Assembly: GCA_016871175.1 (NCBI GenBank)
Contig: VFZL01000035.1
Location: 1-42,238 of the forward strand
Length of the DNA: 42,238 bases
Direction: 5' to 3'
DNA from: Acidimicrobiia bacterium
GTDB taxonomy: Bacteria > Acidobacteriota > Vicinamibacteria > Vicinamibacterales > CAVVIG01
The notes beneath the pieces are model-generated. The model was not told the origin of the DNA and did not search any database. It worked only from the letters and a program-made list of their open reading frames with translations. The number at the start of each line of letters is the position of its first letter. Within the stretch, counting starts at the first letter, position 1. Positions 35,529 to 42,238 of this stretch are shown here, one piece after another. The position numbers and the translations under genes were made by a program.

Positions 35529-38426
35529 TCAGTAGTTCATCCGGATCCCAAATCGCAGCAGCCGGCCTGGCAGAATCGTCAACGGTTGACCGACTGACGC
35601 GCCCCAGGTGGTGACCTGGTTCGTCACGGGCGATACGTTGAATGCGTTGAACAGGTCCAGCTGGGGCTTCAGGACAACCCGACCGACCTTGAAGTCCCGG
35701 GTCAAGCTGATGTCGAGCTGATTGTTCCGATCGAGGAACTCCGTCCCGGGTTCGTTCAGACGCGTCGTCACCTGAGCAAGGGTCAGCGACGGCACAATCG
35801 CGCGATTCACGATGTAGTTGATCACGACGTCGCCGTCGTTGTTGGCCGTTCTGGTCTCGAGGACGCCGGGCATGCTTTGAAACACAGCACTCAAACGGAA
35901 CGCGTACGGCAGCGGGTACGTACCTGTGAGCTTGAACTGTGTCCTGAACGGCTGTTCCGCTTCGCAGCCGCGCCGCATGTTCGGATCCGGCACATCGCAG
36001 GTCACGGCCCGAAGCCTGCCAGTGGACGTACCGCCCAAGAGCGTCGCGCCGTTTCTGAGCCTGGCGTTGAAGGTGATGTCAAAGCCGTTGTAGGTTCGGC
36101 TGTTGTTCGGGGAGTTGGTGTCGAACTCGTTCACCAATCCAGCGAACTGCGGCCTGACGTTGTAGATGGTGACCGCCTGTCCGGTACCCCTTGGATCGGC
36201 GACCGTGACGGGAACGTACGCCTCGTCCCATCTGGCGACAGGCACAGCCAGATTCTCGGTCCAGATGATTCGGTAGTAGTCGCGCCGGTAGTAGTAGAAC
36301 GACACCGATGTCGACGAACCGATCTGGTGCTGAACGCCCGCGTTGTACAGAACCTGGTACGGGCGCTTGATGTCGGGGTCGGGATTGCGGTTGCGGCGGA
36401 TGCCGAACGTCGCGTTCGTGGGAGGGCCGATTTCGTTCTCCTGCGCGATGTCATCGCCGTTGGCGTCACGCCAGGTCCGGATGTCCGTCGACAGGATGCT
36501 CGGGTTGTACGTGTTCGAGAAGCCGGTTGCTTCCTGCTGTGTGTACTTGCCGACGCTTCCCTTGAGCGCCGTCCGTCCGTCGCCGAACAGGTCGTAGGCT
36601 GCGCCGAAGCGCGGCGAGATATCGGTCCAGTTCGGCAGGTTCGGGATCGCGTCGAAGCGCCGCGCTGGAACGAAGCGGCCGGCGGGCAGATCTACCGCCT
36701 CCGTCGATCCGCGCAGCCGCTCGTACCGAACGCCGGGGTTCAACGTCAACCGGTTGAGCCGCCACGAATCCTGAACGTAAATCCCGATGTCGAAATCCAG
36801 ATTGGATTGCTGGATATAGGGCGTGTTCGAGATCGTCACCGAGTCGGATGTCCACACGCCAGGCACGAACAGGTTGCCGAACGTCGCCGCCGTGCTGCGA
36901 TACCGTTGCACCAGATCCGCGTTCTTCGCCGAGGACCCGTTGCGATTGTACCCATGCTGGAAGGTGAACCCCGCCTTCAGGGCGTGGCTCCCGGTCACGT
37001 ACGACAGCGCGGACATCACGCCGTCCTTCCACAGCCGATTCCATGTGACGTTCTGCGACGCCACATCGGTGATGCCCGTCGTGATGTTGAAGTGTGAGAT
37101 GTCCCCGTAGTTCGTCCCGGGCGCACATGCCGCGGCAGCAGTGAAGCACGTCGCGGGCGCCACCTCGGGCTGGTACTTCGAGTTGTAGTAGTACGGGAAG
37201 ATGATCCCGGCCGCCTCGAACAGCAGCCGATTGGACAACGTGGACGTCCACTTCAATTGGCTGATGTGCGCCTGCACGATGTCGAGAATCCCCGCGCCGT
37301 AGGGTGTCTGCAGGCCCGTCTCGATCCCGGAGTGGCGACGGATGCGGGGATAGCGGTTCCAAGAGAAATTGATGCGATCGCGCTCCGATGGTCGGAACGT
37401 CAAGCGCGTGCTGTACGCCTGGACGGTGTTGTCGTCGATCCCGGGCCGGCCGTCGCGGTAGAAGATGTTGCCCACCTGGTTGTTATAGGCCCAATCGCGA
37501 AACGAACCGAAGAACCAGATGCGATCTCTTTTGACCGGCCCGCCGATGGTGGGGTTCACGTCCCACAGCCTGTCCAGCCGCCCAGGCGACCGGTAGTTGC
37601 GGCGGACGAGGTCGTCTGTGAGATTGCTCGACTGAAAGCGCGTGGAAGACAAGAGGATCGTCGCGTCCCCCTTGAACTCGTTGCCGCCGACTTTCGGGAT
37701 CATGTTGATCCTGACGCCGCCCGTCTGGCTCTCCGCGGGTCCACCGGCCACCTGGTAGACCATCTCCTGGAACTCACCGTCGTTGTGGTACACCAGCGGA
37801 AACCAGCCGCGGTCGAGCGTGCCCATCACGTTCAGGCCGTCGACTTCCATCGCCAGGTCAGTCCCTGTCCCGCCGTAGACGACGAGCACGCCCTGTTGCA
37901 TCGCGTTGGACCCGGCCACGTCGAAGCGACCCATGCTCAGCGCCGGCAGCGTCGCGCCGATCCCTTGGAAGCTGCGTCCGGTCGGCAGCGCGTCCAGCAG
38001 GTCTCGCGAGAGCACCTCGCGCTTCGCCGTGGTCTGCACGTCGACCAGCGGCGAGGCGCCGGTGACCGTGATGCTCTCCTCCATCGAGCCGACCTGTAGG
38101 TCCGCGTTGACCGTCGCGGTGAAGTTCGCCTCGATCACCAGCCCGTCGCGCTTGACAGCTTGGAAGCCCGACAGCTCGAACACCACCTCGTACGTGCCAG
38201 GGCGCAGGTCGACGATGCGGTATTGGCCGGAGGCATCCGTGACGCTGGCCTTCGATCGTTCGATCAGCGCCGGGCTGGATGCTGTCACCGTGACGCCGGG
38301 CAGAACGGCGCCACTCGAGTCGCGAACGACGCCGGCGACCGCGCTCTGCGCGAGGGTCGCGATGGGAGAGCCGAGGACACAGGCCGCCACAAGCAGCCCG
38401 CGCGCTGCGATTCGTCGACGTCGCAT
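35529..38426 (-). CDS. TonB-dependent outer-membrane receptor with carboxypeptidase-regulatory N-terminal domain (Oar-like)
   Basis: An outer-membrane beta-barrel that imports or binds a large ligand with TonB energy. The ATG at 38426 has GGGAGGCGGAG upstream. The 965 residues begin with a signal peptide (about 1-26, ending ATLAQ). A carboxypeptidase-regulatory-like beta domain follows (about 28-112; GVVRDSSGAVLPGVTVTASS, GQYRIVDLRPGTYEVVFEL), then a plug (SITVTGASPLVDVQTT; SQTGGVRINMIPKVGGNEFKG) and a long barrel ending in aromatic-rich strands and RFGIRMNY. It is last in the minus-strand set, 10 bp after the PAL-like gene, so it probably handles the substrate or product of that system. Ligand is unknown. 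Confidence 0.92.
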   Translation of the reverse strand: MRRRRIAARGLLVAACVLGSPIATLAQSAVAGVVRDSSGAVLPGVTVTASSPALIERSKASVTDASGQYRIVDLRPGTYEVVFELSGFQAVKRDGLVIEANFTATVNADLQVGSMEESITVTGASPLVDVQTTAKREVLSRDLLDALPTGRSFQGIGATLPALSMGRFDVAGSNAMQQGVLVVYGGTGTDLAMEVDGLNVMGTLDRGWFPLVYHNDGEFQEMVYQVAGGPAESQTGGVRINMIPKVGGNEFKGDATILLSSTRFQSSNLTDDLVRRNYRSPGRLDRLWDVNPTIGGPVKRDRIWFFGSFRDWAYNNQVGNIFYRDGRPGIDDNTVQAYSTRLTFRPSERDRINFSWNRYPRIRRHSGIETGLQTPYGAGILDIVQAHISQLKWTSTLSNRLLFEAAGIIFPYYYNSKYQPEVAPATCFTAAAACAPGTNYGDISHFNITTGITDVASQNVTWNRLWKDGVMSALSYVTGSHALKAGFTFQHGYNRNGSSAKNADLVQRYRSTAATFGNLFVPGVWTSDSVTISNTPYIQQSNLDFDIGIYVQDSWRLNRLTLNPGVRYERLRGSTEAVDLPAGRFVPARRFDAIPNLPNWTDISPRFGAAYDLFGDGRTALKGSVGKYTQQEATGFSNTYNPSILSTDIRTWRDANGDDIAQENEIGPPTNATFGIRRNRNPDPDIKRPYQVLYNAGVQHQIGSSTSVSFYYYRRDYYRIIWTENLAVPVARWDEAYVPVTVADPRGTGQAVTIYNVRPQFAGLVNEFDTNSPNNSRTYNGFDITFNARLRNGATLLGGTSTGRLRAVTCDVPDPNMRRGCEAEQPFRTQFKLTGTYPLPYAFRLSAVFQSMPGVLETRTANNDGDVVINYIVNRAIVPSLTLAQVTTRLNEPGTEFLDRNNQLDISLTRDFKVGRVVLKPQLDLFNAFNVSPVTNQVTTWGASVGQPLTILPGRLLRFGIRMNY

Positions 38427-38436
38427 CTCCGCCTCC

Positions 38437-39585
38437 CTACTGTCCGCGAGAGGATCGGTGCACCGTGCCCGGCTTCAGCAGGAACCGCTGGACGCGCCAG
38501 TTGAGCAGCTCGCCAATCCAGAGCTCGTTCTCGGCGACGCACGCGATCGCGTGCACCCAGCCGAACTGGCCGACCTTGCGCCCGGCCGTGCCGAACTGGC
38601 CGACGACCTTGCCGTCCAGCGTGATCTTCTGGATCTGCCCGGGGAACATCGAGTTCGCGTAGATGTACTGTGGCTCACCGGGCGTGATGCACAGCGTGTT
38701 CGGCCAGAGCGTGTTGTGCCTGCCGTCCGCTCGCTTGCCGAAGTCTGGAATCGGCGAGACATAACCAGCCGGCTGGGGCGGGTCGTATTTGATCTCGCGC
38801 ACGTAGTTGAGATCGTTGTCGAGGACCTGAATGCGCGCGTTCGAGCGGTCGGCGACGTAGACCAGGCCCTTGGCGTCGACGGCGATGCCGTGCGGCGTGC
38901 TGAACTGCCCTGGCGCGCTGCCCCTCGCCCCTCCGGCCATCTTGACGATGTGGCCGTCCTTGTCGAACTTGTGCACAACCGAGTTCTGGTACCCGTCGCT
39001 GATGAAGATGTTGCCTTGCGCGTCGAACGCGACGTCGGTCGGTTCGTAGAAGTACCCGGTCCGCGGCGCAGGCGGCGGGTTGCCGGGATTCATGCCCACG
39101 CGCCGCACGCGCTCCTGCACCGGCTCGTTGCGGCGACCGAGAATCAACTTCACACGGTAGTCCGGCCCGAGCTTCACGACTTCGTCGGTGCCGTTGTCGA
39201 CGAGCCAGATGTTGTCCTCCCTGTCCACCCGAACCGCGTGGGCCCATCCCTTCGAGTAGAGGTTCTTCCCAATCTCCTTGAGGAAGGTGCCGTCGGGATT
39301 GAACTCAAAGATTCGCGCCGACGTTGGCTCGAGGATCGTCTGGCCGTTGTCGGCAGCGGTCCGCGTGTACACGAAGATGTGCTTCTTGGAGTTGAGGGCG
39401 ACGCCGGCGATTTCGCCGAGATAGAGGTCCGGCGGCATCTTCAGCATGTCTTGCGCGTCGAACGCGATGTCGGGCGCAGGCGTTGCCGGTTGCTGCGCGC
39501 GAACGCCGCCGCACAACAGGACCACGCCGGCGAGGAGCGCGAGGAGAATCATCTTGACCGGCTTGGTGAGGGTGGCAGGCGTCAC
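38437..39585 (-). CDS. NHL-propeller protein resembling peptidyl-alpha-hydroxyglycine alpha-amidating lyase (PAL)
   Basis: The start is GTG 39585, with GGAGG 5 nt upstream, in preference to the longer frame from 39609. A signal peptide (about 1-31, ending GGVRA) precedes a six-bladed NHL propeller in 382 residues. Segments EPTDVAFDAQG, FISDGYQNSVV, GQFSTPHGIAV, VADRSNARIQV and YVREIKY align by eye with rat PAL. The zinc ligands H585, H690 and H786 correspond to H116 (GWAHAVRVD), H232 (TPHGIAV) and H345 (GWVHAIA). Catalytic R533, Y654 and R706 correspond to R75 (FVYTRT), Y199 (SDGYQN) and R247 (ADRSN). PAL cleaves a hydroxylated glycine to an amide and glyoxylate. Whether this protein uses peptides is unknown. 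It lies between a PHM-containing operon partner and the receptor gene. Confidence 0.85.
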   Translation of the reverse strand: MTPATLTKPVKMILLALLAGVVLLCGGVRAQQPATPAPDIAFDAQDMLKMPPDLYLGEIAGVALNSKKHIFVYTRTAADNGQTILEPTSARIFEFNPDGTFLKEIGKNLYSKGWAHAVRVDREDNIWLVDNGTDEVVKLGPDYRVKLILGRRNEPVQERVRRVGMNPGNPPPAPRTGYFYEPTDVAFDAQGNIFISDGYQNSVVHKFDKDGHIVKMAGGARGSAPGQFSTPHGIAVDAKGLVYVADRSNARIQVLDNDLNYVREIKYDPPQPAGYVSPIPDFGKRADGRHNTLWPNTLCITPGEPQYIYANSMFPGQIQKITLDGKVVGQFGTAGRKVGQFGWVHAIACVAENELWIGELLNWRVQRFLLKPGTVHRSSRGQ

Positions 39586-39625
39586 AGATACCTCCAGGAT
39601 TGAGGTCACGGCGAGACTTCACTCA

Positions 39626-39644
39626 CGCGGCGCAAACCGCCGCG
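39626..39644. other. strong intergenic hairpin in the gap before the PAL-like gene
   Basis: CGCGGCG (39626-39632) and CGCCGCG (39638-39644) form a perfect 7-bp GC stem with a 5-nt loop. It lies in the 118-bp gap between the unknown secreted protein gene and the PAL-like gene. No U-tract follows on the coding strand. It may act in RNA processing or partial termination and so set the ratio of upstream to downstream products. Confidence 0.5.
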
Positions 39645-39703
39645 AGCAGGGAACGCATGAGACGTGGCGAAACGAAAGGGGCGCTGACCGCGCGGGCGGC
39701 CCA

Positions 39704-40513
39704 TTACTTCACCGTTACCGTGATGTCGTACGGCGTCTCAAGCAGGCCATCGAAGAGGACCGCTCGCACAATGTAGCTTCCAGGCGACGCGAACACCGCC
39801 TGGGTCTTCTCGTCGATGGGCTTGCCGTGGACTGGCGTGCTGGACTCAGGCGTGAAGGTCACCTTGCCGGCCCCTCGATAGTGGAACCACCGCACACGGA
39901 GCCCCTGCGCGGCTGGCGGCGTCGTCGCGCCCGGTCGCGGCTTCCGCGGCCTCGGAATGCCGTCGTCGCTGGCCTGCACCGACAGCGTCAGCGGGTTGTT
40001 GATCCCCGCCGTCATGTCCTTGCTCCCGCTCGTCACCTTCGGGTGCTGATTCGGCGGGTTGGTCGGCGGCGCTCCACCTCCGCCAAGGTTCATCTGAATG
40101 ACGCCATCATCCACTTCCCACTCGGGCTGCAACCAACCGTTCGCCGTCTCGGTCTTGCCGTTGACGGTCACGATCCACTGCAGTCGCCGCGTCTTGTCCC
40201 AGTCTCTGGGAACGCTCACCGAGAAGACGAACTCGTGGCGGCGTGTGTAGAAGTGGGTGGGTTGGTTGCGATCGGCGGGACCCGGCTCGAACCGATTATT
40301 GGGCCCGACGGGAATGTCGAGCTGGTCTCCATAGTTCCGATTCAGGTAGCCGAAAAAGAACTTGTAGCTGCCATCCTCGTTGCGTTGCCAGCCCTCGAAC
40401 ACGGGCACGAGGTTCTGGCCCGACTGGTACTGGATGTCCTGAGCGCCGGCGCTCGCGTTGGACAGAGCCAACGCGAGCGCACACGCCACCACTCCAACGA
40501 CCGACCGGTTCAT
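39704..40513 (-). CDS. secreted protein of unknown function in the PHM/PAL-like operon
   Basis: The 269 residues start at ATG 40513, 19 bp after the stop of the heme-c/PHM gene. A signal peptide (about 1-24, ending NASAGAQ) is followed by a beta-rich domain: LVPVFEGWQRNEDGSYKFFFGYLNRNYGDQL, then RHEFVFSVSVPRDWDKTRRLQW. The C-terminal half, from about 160, looks Ig- or PKD-like (NPLTLSVQASDDG, GSYIVRAVLFDGLLETPYDITVTV). Cysteine is absent after the signal peptide; aromatic and Asn residues are frequent in the first half. Similar proteins occur near heme-c or copper proteins in Acidobacteriota, to my recollection, but no function is known. It may be an accessory subunit or substrate-binding protein. 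Confidence 0.75.
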   Translation of the reverse strand: MNRSVVGVVACALALALSNASAGAQDIQYQSGQNLVPVFEGWQRNEDGSYKFFFGYLNRNYGDQLDIPVGPNNRFEPGPADRNQPTHFYTRRHEFVFSVSVPRDWDKTRRLQWIVTVNGKTETANGWLQPEWEVDDGVIQMNLGGGGAPPTNPPNQHPKVTSGSKDMTAGINNPLTLSVQASDDGIPRPRKPRPGATTPPAAQGLRVRWFHYRGAGKVTFTPESSTPVHGKPIDEKTQAVFASPGSYIVRAVLFDGLLETPYDITVTVK

Positions 40514-40532
40514 CGCCGCCCTCTCGTCGTAA

Positions 40533-41852
40533 CTACTGCTGCTGGTTCTGCGTGGCCGCCTGCGTCTTGCGCTGCCGCTCGGCCACCATCTCCTTGTACT
40601 GATCCTCGGTCAGCTCGTACCACGTCATCCAGGCGAACGCCATATCGTCAATGGAACGCTGCCCGAAACCGGCCCAGTTCGACGGGTCTGGGTTGAACTT
40701 GTTGGCGGACGTGTTGTCGTGCCACGAGGTGACCTTCAGCATCGTGCCTGCCGGCAAGAGCGGCTGATCGTCCGGCGTGTAGTGGTAGACAATGTGCCAA
40801 TTGAATCGATAGCGATTCACGCAGCTGATCGTCTGCGTCTTCGCGATGCCGGGGCGAATGCCGGCGCCCGGGATAATGGCCTCGACGCACTGGGCCTTGC
40901 CGCGGTTGTGCAGGTGTGGTTGGAAGGAGGTCAGGCGTACCGGCTTTGTGAGGACCGTGTAGCCCTCGGACCGCGCGTTCGCATCGCCCGGCGCGATATC
41001 GAGATCCTCGTTGTCGCCGACGTGTGTCACAGTCTCGACGAACGTCGGCTTGTAGCCTTCGGGATACAGCTTGATGCCGACGACGACGTTGGCCGGAATC
41101 TCCTCGCCGATAGAGTGCAGGTGGAGATTCATCGAGAGCTTGGAGTTCGCTCGAAGCACGCGCGCCGCCCCGTCCGGGTAGATGTCGCCGAACTTGCCGA
41201 CGGCGTACTCGACGAGCAGGGTCTTCGAGATCTCGGGATCGTCTTCGAGGTAAGTGCTGGCCACGGCGTGGTGCACGACCGAAGGGCCCTTCGACGGCTT
41301 AACTTCGACGGCCTTGATATAGCGATCCTTGGGGATGTCGACGTGGGTCATGTCCACGTCCATCCACTGATCAGCAGCGGCCGCCTTGACGATCACGTCC
41401 TTCGGCAATGTGGCGATGATGTCGGGTTCACCAATGTGCCAGCGATCGCTGTCGTCGAACTTGCGCGGCGGCGGCATGTCGGCTGGGTTGCCCCGCGGCG
41501 CTCCGGCGTCCACCCATTTGACGATGGTGTCAATCTCGGCATCGCTCAGCGACGGATCTGGATCGAACTTCTTCACGCCGACGTTTCGATCGATGTACCA
41601 CGGTGGCATCTCGCGCTCAGCCACCTTGACACGGATCGACCGCGCCCACGGACGTGCTTCCTCGTACGTCAGCAACGACATCGGCGCGATGTTGTTCGGC
41701 CGATGGCATGCCTGACACGCCCTCTGAAGAATCGGTGCGACATCCTTGGCGAAGGTGACTTGAGGCTTGGCCTGCGCGACAGCCACGCTCGACGCTCCTA
41801 CCAGGCCGGCGCATACGAACGCGGCGATTCCGCCCCACTTGGAACCATTCAT
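40533..41852 (-). CDS. heme-c / PHM-type copper monooxygenase
   Basis: The ATG at 41852 is chosen because AGGAGG lies 8 nt upstream; an in-frame ATG at 41870 would place that site inside the gene. After a signal peptide (about 1-27) the 439 residues hold a single heme c motif C46-Q-A-C-H50, followed by MSLLTYEEARPWA and EMPPWY typical of this cytochrome-like module. A PHM-like copper domain follows. Candidate ligands are H194-H195 (SVVHHAVAS), H244/H246 (MNLHLHSIG), H313 and H315 (SFQPHLHNRGK) and M404 (RSIDDMAFAWMTWYEL), in the PHM order for CuH and CuM. The C-terminus is Gln/Lys-rich and has no TPRs, unlike the paralogue at 27306-29369. First gene of a four-gene set; predicted to hydroxylate the substrate that the PAL-like enzyme then cleaves. 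Confidence 0.87.
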   Translation of the reverse strand: MNGSKWGGIAAFVCAGLVGASSVAVAQAKPQVTFAKDVAPILQRACQACHRPNNIAPMSLLTYEEARPWARSIRVKVAEREMPPWYIDRNVGVKKFDPDPSLSDAEIDTIVKWVDAGAPRGNPADMPPPRKFDDSDRWHIGEPDIIATLPKDVIVKAAAADQWMDVDMTHVDIPKDRYIKAVEVKPSKGPSVVHHAVASTYLEDDPEISKTLLVEYAVGKFGDIYPDGAARVLRANSKLSMNLHLHSIGEEIPANVVVGIKLYPEGYKPTFVETVTHVGDNEDLDIAPGDANARSEGYTVLTKPVRLTSFQPHLHNRGKAQCVEAIIPGAGIRPGIAKTQTISCVNRYRFNWHIVYHYTPDDQPLLPAGTMLKVTSWHDNTSANKFNPDPSNWAGFGQRSIDDMAFAWMTWYELTEDQYKEMVAERQRKTQAATQNQQQ

Positions 41853-42126
41853 CGGGCTGTCCTCCTGCATGGCCGAGTCATTCCTACGGGTAGCCTGATA
41901 AGCATCTCACAAGTATCCGCCGCGCGACAGCCCTGTTTGATGGGTTTCGGGAGGAATGGGAGCCTGAACAGTCGAGTCCAGAAATACCTACAATCAGTTA
42001 TATGCGGCGGCATGGCCCGATGGTTGGGAGAACCGCCGCGCGCGGCTTCTCAAGGGCTGACATGGGTGTCGGAACCGGGGGATGTCCCGCCCGCTGTTGA
42101 AACTCGGCGGCGGCTCGGTTGAGATT
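41853..42126. other. intergenic region between the PHM operon and the right-edge gene fragment
   Basis: No gene is supported here. The part next to 41852 should hold the operon promoter, but no clear -35/-10 pair is seen. The right part would lie outside the end of any insertion sequence carrying the 42127-42238 fragment; no terminal inverted repeat could be identified. Confidence 0.4.
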
Positions 42127-42238
42127 CTACGCGACGTGCTCGACTGAGACGCGAAGGCCCATTCTGTGATCGCGAGCACGGAGCGCGGCGACGAGCCGGG
42201 GCATGTCAGCGTGTTCCTTCAGTCGCCGGAAACCTTTG
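42127..42238 (-). CDS. C-terminus of a possible transposase, cut by the window edge
   Basis: The minus-strand frame entering from the right edge ends at a TAG (42127-42129) after 36 residues: KGFRRLKEHADMPRLVAAL, then a short Arg-rich tail. The FRRLK...MP.LVAAL pattern recalls the C-terminal end of some mutator/IS256-type transposases. The assignment rests on a short stretch and on memory; another gene is possible. Confidence 0.35.
   Translation of the reverse strand, partial: KGFRRLKEHADMPRLVAALRARDHRMGLRVSVEHVA

Noticed and set aside
37906-39603. 565-codon plus-strand frame antisense to the receptor and PAL-like genes
   Set aside because: It crosses two well-supported genes on the other strand and has Arg/Val/Asp-rich shadow composition.
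40719-42122. 467-codon plus-strand frame antisense to the heme-c/PHM gene
   Set aside because: Shadow of a gene with clear metal ligands and signal peptide on the minus strand.

Overview
The window is GC-rich, gene-dense bacterial chromosome. Its gene families point to Acidobacteriota, probably class Vicinamibacteria: an Oar-like TonB-dependent receptor with an N-terminal carboxypeptidase-regulatory domain, DUF1592/DUF1552 secreted pairs, heme-c/copper monooxygenase fusions, a secreted ankyrin protein, and many GTG/TTG starts with clear Shine-Dalgarno sites. The taxonomic call is inference from families, not from a marker gene.

Layout. (1) 1-1559: a truncated MBOAT (AlgI-like) acyltransferase fragment flanked by possible mobile-element sequence, then a small secreted protein. 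(2) 1626-10157, minus strand: a cell-shape operon read mreB-mreC-mreD-mrdA(PBP2)-rodA, continuing into rng (RNase G) and hisC, with a candidate promoter upstream of mreB. (3) 10173-11352: a GAF-GGDEF diguanylate cyclase whose N-terminus is out of frame. (4) 11488-21248: PpiD-like chaperone, secreted and small orphan proteins, SppA, a Tat-exported amidohydrolase followed by an SLC13-type transporter, then a TauD-like dioxygenase with an epoxide-hydrolase-like protein. (5) 21586-21790: a decayed TonB C-terminal domain. (6) 21929-35110, plus strand: a seven-gene train. It holds DUF1592 diheme protein, DUF1552 protein, secreted ankyrin protein, heme-c/PHM-type copper monooxygenase with TPRs, PQQ dehydrogenase, and pyruvate dehydrogenase E1 and E2. 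(7) 35246-35528: a frameshifted fragment of a repeat-domain exoprotein. (8) 41852-35529, minus strand: a four-gene set encoding a second heme-c/PHM-type monooxygenase, an unknown secreted protein, an NHL-propeller lyase resembling peptidyl-hydroxyglycine lyase (PAL), and a TonB-dependent receptor. (9) 42127-42238: what may be a transposase C-terminus at the right edge.

The most interesting part is region 8. Eukaryotic peptide amidation uses PHM (copper hydroxylase) and PAL (zinc lyase) fused as PAM. Here a PHM-like and a PAL-like protein lie in one apparent operon, both predicted to be exported. The visible copper ligands of PHM and the zinc and catalytic residues of PAL are all present. The PHM-like protein has a heme c domain where an electron donor would be useful, and a TonB receptor follows. 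This looks like a two-step periplasmic or extracellular hydroxylation/N-dealkylation system of unknown substrate. A second heme-c/PHM protein in region 6 keeps the same ligands and adds TPRs.

No tRNA, rRNA, CRISPR array, riboswitch or complete insertion sequence was seen.
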